From: G963665495 sp963667575
Lineage (GTDB): Bacteria; Desulfobacterota; Desulfovibrionia; Desulfovibrionales; Desulfovibrionaceae
Direction: 5' to 3'
Length of the DNA stretch: 64,000 nucleotides
Assembly (NCBI GenBank): GCA_963667575.2
Contig: CAXXHY010000035.1
Coordinates: forward strand, 349,216-413,215
How positions within the stretch are numbered: the first letter of the stretch is position 1; every line of letters starts with the position of its first letter. The translations under genes and the position numbers were made by a program. This document shows positions 8,488 through 17,146 of the stretch, one piece after another. The notes beneath the pieces are model-generated. The model was not told the DNA's origin. It ran no database searches and was given only the letters and a program-made list of their open reading frames with translations.

Positions 8488-8523
8488 AAAATAAAAGCCC
8501 CGACACCAAAGGTGCCAGGGCTT
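8488..8523 (-). terminator. Intrinsic terminator of the betaine transporter operon
   Basis: On the minus strand a 13-bp stem with two G-U pairs (AAGCCCTGGCACC / GGTGTCGGGGCTT) around loop TTT, then TTATTTT. It lies 27 bases after the proX stop. Confidence 0.88.
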
Positions 8524-8549
8524 CGGAGCAGCAGGAAAACAGAGTGTTC

Positions 8550-9410
8550 TTATTTGGTCAGCCAGCCTTTGACCTGCTCGGGATTTTCCTTGATGAAGCG
8601 CTGGGCGCTTTTTTCAGGAGATGCGCCGGGTTCCTGGTTCCAGGCCATGACCATCTGCAGTTGATTGGCGTCCTTCCAGCCGAACTTGTCCATGATGGAG
8701 TACAGGACAGGATCGTCTTCTTTCAGGCCTTTGCGAACGATGGTGTTGATGGTCTCTTCGCCGCCCAGGACTTTTTTGGGATCCTTGAGGTACTTGAGGT
8801 CCCATTTGCCGAACATCCAATGGGGGGACCAGGCAGTGACAATGATGGGTTCCTTGTTTTTGATGGCGTTGGCCAGAGCCGCGGTCATGGTGGCTCCGCT
8901 GCCTTCAACCAGCTCGAACTTGTCCAGTCCGTACGCTTTCATGGCGTCTTCGGAAAGCTTCATCAGACCCGCACCGGGATCGATGCCGATGATCTTGCCG
9001 TCGAACATGTCCGCCTTGTCATTGAGGTCGGCGATGGAGTCGACTTCGACATAGGAGGGCACAGCCCAGCCGAGGCGTGCGCCGCCGGTGATGGGGCCGA
9101 GGTCTTCAACCTTGTCCTTTACTTTCTTGAGGTAGGAAGCGTGGGTGACGGGCAGCCATGCGGTGACCATGCCGTCCACGTCGCCGGTGCCTGTTGCGGC
9201 CCACATGGCTGCGGCGGCAACAGGAAGGATTTCCACTTCATAACCGGCTTGCTCGAGAGCAGCCTTCAGAACATTGGTGCTTGCCGTGGCGCAATCCCAT
9301 TCGACATAGGCCAGTTTAACCTTTTTTTTGTCAGCGGCAAAACCGGGAACAGCGGCCACGGCCAGGAAGGCCAGAGCCAGCAGCACAGTCAATATACGCG
9401 AAAGTTTCAT
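8550..9410 (-). CDS. proX: Glycine betaine ABC transporter, substrate-binding protein
   Basis: 286 residues with a signal peptide (LLALAFLAVAAVPGFA, cleavage after ADK or just before). The OpuAC-type fold is shown by VKLAYVEWDCATASTNVLKA, GDVDGMVTAWLPVTH, IIGIDPGAGLM and IIVTAWSPHWMFGKWDL; the aromatic residues there commonly form the betaine cage. It should bind quaternary ammonium compatible solutes in the periplasm and deliver them to ProW. AAGGAGG precedes the ATG. It is the last gene of the leftward proV-proW-proX operon, 41 bases after proW, and carries the terminator. Confidence 0.92.
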   Translation of the reverse strand: MKLSRILTVLLALAFLAVAAVPGFAADKKKVKLAYVEWDCATASTNVLKAALEQAGYEVEILPVAAAAMWAATGTGDVDGMVTAWLPVTHASYLKKVKDKVEDLGPITGGARLGWAVPSYVEVDSIADLNDKADMFDGKIIGIDPGAGLMKLSEDAMKAYGLDKFELVEGSGATMTAALANAIKNKEPIIVTAWSPHWMFGKWDLKYLKDPKKVLGGEETINTIVRKGLKEDDPVLYSIMDKFGWKDANQLQMVMAWNQEPGASPEKSAQRFIKENPEQVKGWLTK

Positions 9411-9451
9411 CGTATCCTCCTTGGAATGTGTTGTTGGTACGTAGCAAAAGG

Positions 9452-10282
9452 TTATTTCCGATGTCCTACTTTTTGCAGGATTCTATCCAGTGCAATAGCC
9501 ACGATGACGATGCCGATACCGGCTTCGAAACCCGCACCCATTTCAAGGCGCTGGATGGCTTTCCAGACTTCGCCGCCAAGGCCCTTGGCGCCGATCATGG
9601 CCGCGATGACGACCATGGACAGGGCAAGCATGACGGTCTGGTTGATGCCGGCCATGATGGTGGGGGTGGCCAGGGGCAGTTCGAGTTTGATGAGCTTCTG
9701 CCAGCGGTTGGAACCGAAGGCGTCGGCGCATTCCACCAGCTCGCGCGGCACCTGCTTGATGCCCAGGCAGGTGAGCCGGATGGCGGGGGGCATGGCGAAA
9801 ACAACCGTGGAGAAAATAGCGGCAACCTTGCCCAGTCCGAAAAAAGGAATGGCCGGAATAAGATACACAAAGGCGGGCATGGTCTGCATCACGTCCAGAA
9901 CCGGCATGACGATCCGGTAGACGACCTTGCTCATGGCGGAGATGATGCCCAGCGGAACGCCGATGAGAATGGCGATGAGCGTGGCGATGAACACCAGGGC
10001 AATGGTGCTGACCGTGGCGGGCCACAGACCGAGATTCCAGATCAGCGCAAGGCCGAGCAGGCAGAAGATGGAAATGCCCTTGGAGCGGGTGAAATACCAG
10101 GCCATCAGGGCGAAAAGGATGATGAAGAGCCACGGCGGCAGCCAGAGCATGCCGTGTTCCAGAAAATCGAGCCCGTGATCGGTGATCTTGGAGAACGCTC
10201 TGGTCAGAAAAGACAGATGGTCGACCAGAAAGTTGATGGTTGATTCTATTGCTTCCCCTAACGGGATTCTGGGTATGTCCAT
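9452..10282 (-). CDS. proW: Glycine betaine ABC transporter, permease
   Basis: 276 residues with about six transmembrane helices. The BPD_transp_1 coupling loop shows the EAA-like pattern RELVECADAFGSNRWQKLIK. QTMPAFVYLIPAIPFFGLG and AAMIGAKGLGGEVWKAIQRL are typical of the ProW/OpuAB family. It forms the membrane channel with ProV as ATPase. Its ATG overlaps the proV stop by one base (TAATG), so translation is coupled. Confidence 0.92.
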   Translation of the reverse strand: MDIPRIPLGEAIESTINFLVDHLSFLTRAFSKITDHGLDFLEHGMLWLPPWLFIILFALMAWYFTRSKGISIFCLLGLALIWNLGLWPATVSTIALVFIATLIAILIGVPLGIISAMSKVVYRIVMPVLDVMQTMPAFVYLIPAIPFFGLGKVAAIFSTVVFAMPPAIRLTCLGIKQVPRELVECADAFGSNRWQKLIKLELPLATPTIMAGINQTVMLALSMVVIAAMIGAKGLGGEVWKAIQRLEMGAGFEAGIGIVIVAIALDRILQKVGHRK

Positions 10283-11475
10283 TAGTTCCTCCCTCGTTCC
10301 GCGATGGCCCCAAGCAGGGAACCGCGAACGATAACGCCCAGCAGGCGGTTCGTATCGTCCACCACGGCCAGGGGGTACGGCAGGTCGTGGATCATTTGAA
10401 TGAGCTCAGTGGCGGGCGTGTCCGGCGTGGTGGTGATAATGTCGGTCCGGACGATGTTGGACAGGTCCTTTTCGCCCTTTTCCGCGGACTGGACGGCATC
10501 TTCGACGGTTATGATGCCCTTGAGCTTGTGTTCTTTGTTGATGACGAACAGGGTGGAGATACCCACAGTACGCATTTTGCGCAGAGAGGCTCTGGGGCCG
10601 TCCGTGCGTTCGAATGCCACCGCCTCGGCCCGTTTCATGACGGAATCCGCGGTGAGCACCTTGGTGATGTCCACATTTTCGACAAAGCGCGAAACATAAT
10701 CATTGGCGGGTTCGGTGAGAATCTGCTCAGGAGTGCCGATCTGAACGATGGCGCCGTCCTTCATAAGCACGATCCGGTCGCCGAGCTTGAGAGCTTCGTC
10801 CAGGTCGTGGCTGATGAACAGGATGGTTTTCTGCATGCGTTCCTGAAGCAGGATCAGTTCGTCCTGCATGTCGCTGCGGATCAGAGGATCCAGCGCGCTG
10901 AAGGCTTCGTCCATGAGCAGGATGTCGGGATCCAGGGCCAGGGCTCTGGCAAGTCCGACGCGCTGCTGCATGCCGCCTGAAAGCTGGCGGGGGTATGATT
11001 CTTCCCAGCCTTTGAGACCTACCTGTTCCAGCGCCTTGTAGGCGCTTTCCTGACGTGCTTTTTTGTCAACGCCCTGAATTTCCAGGCCGTATTCCGCGTT
11101 CTGGCAGACAGTGCGGTGGGGAAACAAAGCGAAATTCTGGAAAACCATGCCGAATTTTTTGAGGCGCAGGGCGCGCAGTTCTTCGCGTCCGAGCTTGGTG
11201 ACTTCCTGGTCGTCGACGTAAATGGTTCCGGCCGTAGGTTCGATCAATCTGTTAATACAACGTACGAGGGTGGATTTTCCTGAGCCGGAAAGACCCATTA
11301 CCACGACGATTTCACCTTGTTGCACTTCAAAACTGACATTGGCCACGCCGACCCCGCAGCCTGTTTTCTTCAGGATTTCTGGTTTTGTTGCTCCTTCTTG
11401 CAACAAACGCAGAGCATCGTCGGTGTGCTGCCCGAAGATTTTGCTGACGTTGGTGATTCTGATTTTGGGGGTCAT
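10282..11475 (-). CDS. proV: Glycine betaine ABC transporter, ATP-binding protein
   Basis: 397 residues. Walker A GLSGSGKSTLVR, signature LSGGMQQRVGLARALALD, Walker B ILLMDEAFSALDP and switch FISHDLDEALKL are all present. Residues from about 280 to the end form two CBS domains (VMKRAEAVAF…GISTLFVINKEHKLKGIITV; IITTTPDTPATELIQ…LLGVIVRGSL). In this family the CBS pair senses ionic strength and gates transport. AAGGATAG lies before the ATG. First gene of the operon; control probably lies in the AT-rich region upstream. Confidence 0.94.
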   Translation of the reverse strand: MTPKIRITNVSKIFGQHTDDALRLLQEGATKPEILKKTGCGVGVANVSFEVQQGEIVVVMGLSGSGKSTLVRCINRLIEPTAGTIYVDDQEVTKLGREELRALRLKKFGMVFQNFALFPHRTVCQNAEYGLEIQGVDKKARQESAYKALEQVGLKGWEESYPRQLSGGMQQRVGLARALALDPDILLMDEAFSALDPLIRSDMQDELILLQERMQKTILFISHDLDEALKLGDRIVLMKDGAIVQIGTPEQILTEPANDYVSRFVENVDITKVLTADSVMKRAEAVAFERTDGPRASLRKMRTVGISTLFVINKEHKLKGIITVEDAVQSAEKGEKDLSNIVRTDIITTTPDTPATELIQMIHDLPYPLAVVDDTNRLLGVIVRGSLLGAIAERGRN

Positions 11476-12722
11476 TTGCTATCCTTATCTCTTCATATGT
11501 TTTTTTTATCTTTTATATATTAAAAAGATCCAAAGTCAAGGAAGTGATTTAAATCATATAGATTCATGTTTCTTTTAGGGAATAAAAATGTTTTTCATGC
11601 AATAAAAATAAAAAAATTGTTTTGCATTTCAGATATAATGGCTGTTTTACTATTTGTAATACAGAGTATATAATGCAATAAAAAAAGATATTTCAAATAT
11701 CAAGATATTAACAACAACAGAAATGAAATGTGTTAAATCAAATTCATTGATGTAATTATTGCTTAAATAATTTATTGTAAAAAAAACTAATGAACAAATC
11801 GCATATAATTTTTTTTACATGATACATATTACTAACTTTGCTAAATTTTGAATTTGTTGTTTAGATATGAAGATAAAATAGTAATTTTTGATAGTATATA
11901 TTCACCGAAAGTGCCTCTGTGAGTTTATAAAAACGAATATGAACACTGTTTCTGATCAACGTATGTTCACAAATTGTCTTTGATGATAAGGTTTGAATTT
12001 GTAAAATTTGAGAATCAAGATAAAAAAAGGAAGAAAAAAAGGTAAAACTATATGAAAAACAATCATGTCGAAGTTTATTTCACGGATTATGAAAATGAGT
12101 GAATCAGGTGTAAAAAAGAATTCATGAAAAGAATAATTTAGTTGAGAAAAAATGGCTGATTTGGGTACACATTGCTAAGTATAGATAAATAATAATGTTC
12201 TTTAAAAGACGAACGACATGAAAAAAAGTATGTAGCGACGGTACTGTAAAAAAGTATCGCCCATAAAATTGTAAGGAATTAATTCTCCCAAAAAAGATTT
12301 TAGCAATCTAATTCTGTAGATAAAAATCAACATGAAAAGCATGATGGAAAAAATATTGCTGACAAGAAATGGATTTCGCCCTTTTAGCGGTCGCTGTCGG
12401 CTGGAGTGGGTGGACCGCGCTTGTCTGAAATAAAAGCCTTTGGTAAGACACGGACTTTACACATTTTCACCATTGCTTCACTGCCGGGAGGGGCTGCTGC
12501 GGAAAAGTCCGTATCCGGTAGCGTTGTGTATTGTTGAAACCGAAAAAATCTAACAGCCATATTTCACACGGTTTTCGCTGTTTGACCAGGCCTGCGGCCC
12601 GGCGCTTGGACAACCGGAACCAGCTGAGTGCCAGGTTCATTGGGCATCTGATACAATTTTTAACTTTTCAAAGGCATGACTGCTGCGCGCCAGAGAGATT
12701 GATGCTCCGGGAGGGGGTCAGT
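11476..12722. other. AT-rich gene-free region between proV and hpt
   Basis: The first 850 bases are strongly AT-rich with stops in every frame, and I see no gene. From about 12360 the composition returns to GC-rich. It must hold the divergent promoters of proVWX and hpt. Curved AT-rich DNA upstream of osmotically controlled genes is common in other bacteria, but no specific site is recognisable here. Confidence 0.5.
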
Positions 12723-13247
12723 ATGGATCAAAAACTCGTCAAAATGTTCGGACCCGAAGAGATCGCCGCGAGAGTGGTGGAGCTGGGGAAGGAGATCAAC
12801 GCACAATACGCCGGCAAGGAATACCTTGCTGTGTGCGTATTGAAAGGGGCCTTCATGTTTTATGCAGACCTGGTGCGCGAACTAGACCCCGAACCGGTGC
12901 TGGATTTCATTCGCGTGAGCAGCTACGGCAATTCCACCTCGAGCTCCGGCGTGGTCACCTTGTCCAAGGATCTGGAGTGCGACATCAAGGGCATGGATGT
13001 GCTTCTGGTGGAGGATATTGTCGATACGGGCCTGTCCCTGGATTTTCTCTACAGGGAGCTGGAGAAGCGAGGCCCGGCCAGTCTGCGGGTCTGCTCGCTG
13101 GTGCAGAAACTGTATCGCAGGCAAACCGACGTCAAAGTGGATTTTTCGGGTTTTACCGTTGAACAAGGCTACGCTGTTGGGTATGGCATGGACTGTGCGG
13201 AACACCTGCGGGGGTTGCGCGGAATTTTCGATCTGCAAAACGGGTAG
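12723..13247 (+). CDS. hpt: Hypoxanthine phosphoribosyltransferase
   Basis: 174 residues from the ATG at 12723, chosen because GGGAGGGGG lies just upstream; upstream in-frame codons would add 64 residues that do not match the family. The PRPP loop VLLVEDIVDTGLSL and the purine-site region FYADLVRELD…FIRVSSYG are diagnostic. It salvages hypoxanthine and guanine to IMP and GMP using PRPP in the cytoplasm. serB follows 109 bases on, possibly co-transcribed. Confidence 0.93.
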   Translation: MDQKLVKMFGPEEIAARVVELGKEINAQYAGKEYLAVCVLKGAFMFYADLVRELDPEPVLDFIRVSSYGNSTSSSGVVTLSKDLECDIKGMDVLLVEDIVDTGLSLDFLYRELEKRGPASLRVCSLVQKLYRRQTDVKVDFSGFTVEQGYAVGYGMDCAEHLRGLRGIFDLQNG

Positions 13248-13356
13248 CCTGCAGCGCCAGGAAGACCGGCCAGGCTGTGGCGGACGGCGGTGTTGCGCCT
13301 GAGCGTGTACTGGGGTATCACGCTTGCCGAATACGGTGCCGACTAAGGGAGCAGCT

Positions 13357-14610
13357 ATGAGGGAAATCATTTTTATCCGTATCACCGGGCAGGACAAACC
13401 CGGAGTCACGGCCAATCTTTGCAGTGTCCTGGCTGAACACCAGGTGGACATACTGGACATCGGGCAGGCCGTTACGCACGATACGCTGATTCTGGGCATT
13501 CTGATCAGCATTCCGGCTACGGAACAGAGCGCGCCCATTATCAAGGAAGTTCTTTTTGCCGCCCATGAAATGAACGTGGACGTCAGATTTCAGCCTGTTT
13601 CCCGGGAGAGCTATTCGCAGTGGGTGGAGTCCCAGGGCAAGCAACGGCATATCGTCACGCTGCTCAGCCGCAACATCAATGCCAAGCAGATGGCCCGTGT
13701 CACCGAGATTATCGCCCGCCACGGACTGAATATCGACGTCATGACCCGGCTTTCCGGCAGGCGCCCTCTGGAAGATTTCGAAGAGCCCGAAGAATCTGAT
13801 TCGCCTTCCTCGCTGAATACCTATACCCGCGCCGCCTGCGTGGAATTCTCCGTACGCGGTACGCCCAAAGACCAGAGCAAGCTGCGGGCCGAGTTTCTTG
13901 ACGTGGCCAGCCAGATGGAAGTGGACATCGCCTTTCAGGAAGACAACGCTTTCCGCCGAAACCGCCGTCTTGTGGCCTTTGACATGGATTCGACCCTGGT
14001 GCAGCTGGAAGGCATCGACGAACTGGCCGCGCTGGCGGGCAAGGGCAAGGAAGTCAGCGACATTACGCTGGCGGCCATGCGCGGGGAAATGGATTTCCGC
14101 GAGAGCCTGACCAGAAGGCTCAAACTCTGCAAGGGCGTCAAGGAATCGGATCTGCTCCCGGTGGCCCAGAACATTCCCCTGACCGAGGGAGCGGGCCGGC
14201 TCATCACCAACCTCAAGCGCCTGGGCTACAAGATCGCCATCATTTCCGGCGGCTTCACCTATTTCGGCAAATTTCTCAAGGAACGCTTCGACATCGACTA
14301 TCTCTGCGCCAACGAGCTGGAAATCATCGACGGCGTGGTGACGGGCAATCTCGTGGGCGACATTGTGGACGGTCCGGGCAAGGCCAATTTTCTGCGCAAG
14401 ATCGCGGAAAAGGAAAACATCAGCCTGCAGCAGGTCATTGCCGTGGGCGACGGCGCCAACGATCTGCCCATGCTCAATCTCGCCGGCCTGGGCATAGCCT
14501 TCCGCGCAAAGCCCGTGGTCCGCTCGGGCGCCGGCCAGGCCATCTCCACCTTCGGCCTGGACAGCATCCTCTACCTGCTGGGCGTCCCGGACAGGGACAC
14601 CATCGTCTGA
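13357..14610 (+). CDS. serB: Phosphoserine phosphatase with tandem ACT domains
   Basis: 417 residues from the ATG at 13357 (AAGGGAG upstream). Residues 1-80 and about 95-180 are two ACT domains (ITGQDKPGVTANLCSVLAEH; TLLSRNINAKQMARVTEII), which in related enzymes bind serine or other amino acids as feedback sensors. The HAD phosphatase core starts near residue 205 with the nucleophile motif VAFDMDSTLVQ and continues with IISGGFTYFG and VGDGANDLPML. It catalyses the last step of serine synthesis. The double-ACT arrangement is longer than E. coli SerB. Confidence 0.94.
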   Translation: MREIIFIRITGQDKPGVTANLCSVLAEHQVDILDIGQAVTHDTLILGILISIPATEQSAPIIKEVLFAAHEMNVDVRFQPVSRESYSQWVESQGKQRHIVTLLSRNINAKQMARVTEIIARHGLNIDVMTRLSGRRPLEDFEEPEESDSPSSLNTYTRAACVEFSVRGTPKDQSKLRAEFLDVASQMEVDIAFQEDNAFRRNRRLVAFDMDSTLVQLEGIDELAALAGKGKEVSDITLAAMRGEMDFRESLTRRLKLCKGVKESDLLPVAQNIPLTEGAGRLITNLKRLGYKIAIISGGFTYFGKFLKERFDIDYLCANELEIIDGVVTGNLVGDIVDGPGKANFLRKIAEKENISLQQVIAVGDGANDLPMLNLAGLGIAFRAKPVVRSGAGQAISTFGLDSILYLLGVPDRDTIV

Positions 14611-14958
14611 TCCGTCCGGAAAGCGGCAGCCCTGGAGGCCTTGTGGTGCAGGTTCCCGTCTTTTTCGACGTGACGGCAACAGCATATGTTGTGATGCGGC
14701 CGGAATTTCAGCCTTTTTCTGCCATCATTCCGCCAAAGAGTGCACCTGCGTGTACCGCTCTTCGTCAACGCGCCCATGGATAAGGGCGGTTGCATGGCAA
14801 CAGTACTGAAAAAAAGCGGGAAATTTTTTGCCTGTTTGGTATGATGAGGCCCGACTCTTTGTTGACTTGCATTCAATCCTGCCTTATCGCGAGAAAGTAA
14901 CGGCTGCGCGCCGCTTTTATCGCGGCGCAGGCAGTATAATTTATGAAAGGGGAACCTG
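14611..14958. other. Intergenic region upstream of leuB
   Basis: No gene. A TATAAT hexamer at 14936-14941 lies 17 bases before the leuB ATG, and TTGACT at 14863-14868 is a possible -35 element without a good partner. A GC-rich imperfect hairpin at about 14904-14930 is also visible. Confidence 0.35.
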
Positions 14959-16032
14959 ATGCGTATTAGTTTATGTCTGCTTCCCGGTGATGGCATCGGG
15001 CCTGAGATTGTACCTCAGGCCGTCAAGGTGCTCGAACGTATCGCCCAGAAGTACGACCATGAGTTTTTTTTCGCCGAGGCGCTGATAGGCGGCGCGGCCA
15101 TTGATGCCGTTGGAACGCCTTTGCCCGTGGACACCATAGAAAAATGCAAGGAAGCCGATGCCGTCCTCATGGGCGCCGTGGGCGGTCCCAAATGGGACAA
15201 CATCGAAAAATCCATCCGTCCCGAGCGCGGCCTGCTGGCCATCCGCAAGGAGTTGGGCCTGTTCGCCAACCTGCGCCCGGCCAAGCTTTTTCCCGAGCTG
15301 TCCAAGGCCTGTTTTCTGCGTCCGGACATTGTGGAAAAGGGCATCGACGTCATGGTGGTACGCGAACTGACCGGCGGCATTTACTTCGGCTCTCCCAGAG
15401 GCGAGGAAGAACGCGACGGCGAACGCGTGGCATACAACACCATGGTCTATAGCGAGTCGGAAATCCGCCGCATCGCCCGTAAGGCCTTTGAAGTCGCCCA
15501 AAAGCGCAACAAGCGTCTTTGCTCCGTAGACAAGGCCAACGTGCTCGACGTTTCGCAGCTCTGGCGCGAAGTGGTTATCGAGACGGCCAAAGAATATCCT
15601 GATGTGGAACTCAGCCACCTGTACGTGGACAACGCGGCCATGCAGCTCGTACGCGAACCTTCCCAATTCGATGTCATCGTTACCAGCAACCTGTTCGGCG
15701 ATATCCTCTCCGACGAGGCCAGCGTGATCACCGGCTCCATCGGCCTGCTGCCCTCCGCATCGGTCAGCGAAGACGGTCCGGGCCTGTACGAGCCCATCCA
15801 CGGCTCCGCTCCGGACATCACCGGTGAAGATAAGGCCAACCCTCTGGCGACCATCCTTTCCGCGGCCATGCTGCTGCGCTACTCCTTTGGTCTCAAAAAA
15901 GAGGCGGACGCCATTGAAAAGGCCGTTTCCACCGTGCTCGAGCAGGGTTTCAGAACCGGCGACATCATGGAATCCGGCAAAAGCCTGGTTGGTTGCAACA
16001 AAATGGGCAACCTGGTGGCCGACCGGATCTAA
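14959..16032 (+). CDS. leuB: 3-isopropylmalate dehydrogenase
   Basis: 357 residues with AAAGGGG before the ATG. Family signatures: LLPGDGIGPEI at the N-terminus, MGAVGGPKWD, the substrate loop RPERGLLAIRKELGLFANLRP, the metal/NAD region NLFGDILSDEASVITGSIG and EPIHGSAPDI. It oxidises and decarboxylates 3-isopropylmalate to 2-oxoisocaproate in leucine synthesis. Normal length. It stands apart from other leu genes here and ends in a strong terminator. Confidence 0.95.
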   Translation: MRISLCLLPGDGIGPEIVPQAVKVLERIAQKYDHEFFFAEALIGGAAIDAVGTPLPVDTIEKCKEADAVLMGAVGGPKWDNIEKSIRPERGLLAIRKELGLFANLRPAKLFPELSKACFLRPDIVEKGIDVMVVRELTGGIYFGSPRGEEERDGERVAYNTMVYSESEIRRIARKAFEVAQKRNKRLCSVDKANVLDVSQLWREVVIETAKEYPDVELSHLYVDNAAMQLVREPSQFDVIVTSNLFGDILSDEASVITGSIGLLPSASVSEDGPGLYEPIHGSAPDITGEDKANPLATILSAAMLLRYSFGLKKEADAIEKAVSTVLEQGFRTGDIMESGKSLVGCNKMGNLVADRI

Positions 16033-16076
16033 GCGTTTCGCAGCAACTGCGGCCGCTTATTCAAAGCAAGGCAATT

Positions 16077-16112
16077 CCCGCCCGCGCCAGACGCGGGCGG
16101 GATTTATTGTTG
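16077..16112 (+). terminator. Intrinsic terminator of leuB
   Basis: A perfect 10-bp GC stem (CCCGCCCGCG / CGCGGGCGGG) with loop CCAGA, then ATTTATTGTT. Confidence 0.9.
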
Positions 16113-16225
16113 CCGTCATGAATTATCGGAGTTTCCTGCAGCCTTTGCACCTGCTGCAGCCCAGGGACTCGGCATCCGCCGAGCGACCATAAATTTCAGC
16201 CCCAGCACAAGTAAGACGAAAACCT

Positions 16226-17092
16226 ATGATTCAGCCCACAGAGAGCGTTGCAAGACTTTTGATCACCTGTCCCGACAAACCCGGCATCGTGGCCGCGGTA
16301 ACTGCCTTTCTGGCAAACCACGGGGCCAACATCACCCAGTTGGACCAGTATTCGACCGATCCCGAAGGCGGTATATTTTTCATGCGCCTGGAGTTTCAGA
16401 CTCCGGGGCTGGATATTGCCCGCTCCGCATTGGAGTACGCCTTCCAGTCCGTGGTGGCCGCTCCCTTTGAAATGGACTGGCGGATCAGCTATGCTTCGGA
16501 ACCCAAGAAAATGGCCATCCTGGTCTCCAAGCAGGAGCACTGCCTCCTGGAACTGCTCTGGCGCTGGGCCAGGGGCGAATTGCCCTGCGAGCTGTCCATG
16601 GTCATCAGCAACCATCCGGACCATAAGGAAAAAGTGGAAAGCTTCGGCGTGCCGTACCATTATGTTCCCGTAAACAAGGAAGACAAGGCCGGGACCGAGG
16701 CCCAACTCTTCGGCTTGCTGGATGAGGCCGCCGACCTGATCGTGCTGGCACGCTATATGCAAATTTTATCTCCTGATTTCGTCGCCCGTTATCCGGAACG
16801 GATCGTCAACATCCACCACTCGTTTCTGCCCGCGTTCATCGGTGCGGACCCGTACCGCCAGGCGCATCAGCGCGGGGTCAAGCTCATCGGCGCCACAGCG
16901 CATTATGTAACGCCCGAACTGGATGCCGGTCCCATTATCGAGCAGGATACGGCACGGGTGACCCATCGCGACGATGTGGAAGCCCTGAAGGAAATAGGCC
17001 AGGACATGGAGCGCAGGGTGCTTGCCAAGGCCGTGCGCTGGCATCTGGAAGACCGGGTCCTGATCTACAAGAACAAAACCGTGGTATTTTAA
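16226..17092 (+). CDS. purU: Formyltetrahydrofolate deformylase
   Basis: 288 residues. The N-terminal ACT domain (LLITCPDKPGIVAAVTAFLA) is followed by a formyltransferase-fold domain with the catalytic set N-H-D in IVNIHHSFLPAFIGADPY and HYVTPELDAGPIIEQD. It hydrolyses 10-formyl-THF to formate and THF, balancing the one-carbon pool and supplying formate for purine synthesis. The length is normal. The sensor kinase gene starts 54 bases downstream, close enough for read-through. Confidence 0.94.
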   Translation: MIQPTESVARLLITCPDKPGIVAAVTAFLANHGANITQLDQYSTDPEGGIFFMRLEFQTPGLDIARSALEYAFQSVVAAPFEMDWRISYASEPKKMAILVSKQEHCLLELLWRWARGELPCELSMVISNHPDHKEKVESFGVPYHYVPVNKEDKAGTEAQLFGLLDEAADLIVLARYMQILSPDFVARYPERIVNIHHSFLPAFIGADPYRQAHQRGVKLIGATAHYVTPELDAGPIIEQDTARVTHRDDVEALKEIGQDMERRVLAKAVRWHLEDRVLIYKNKTVVF

Positions 17093-17146
17093 CGAAAAAC
17101 GCTGCAGACGCGGTCCGTTGCATTCCGGACAGCGCCGGCAGTTCAA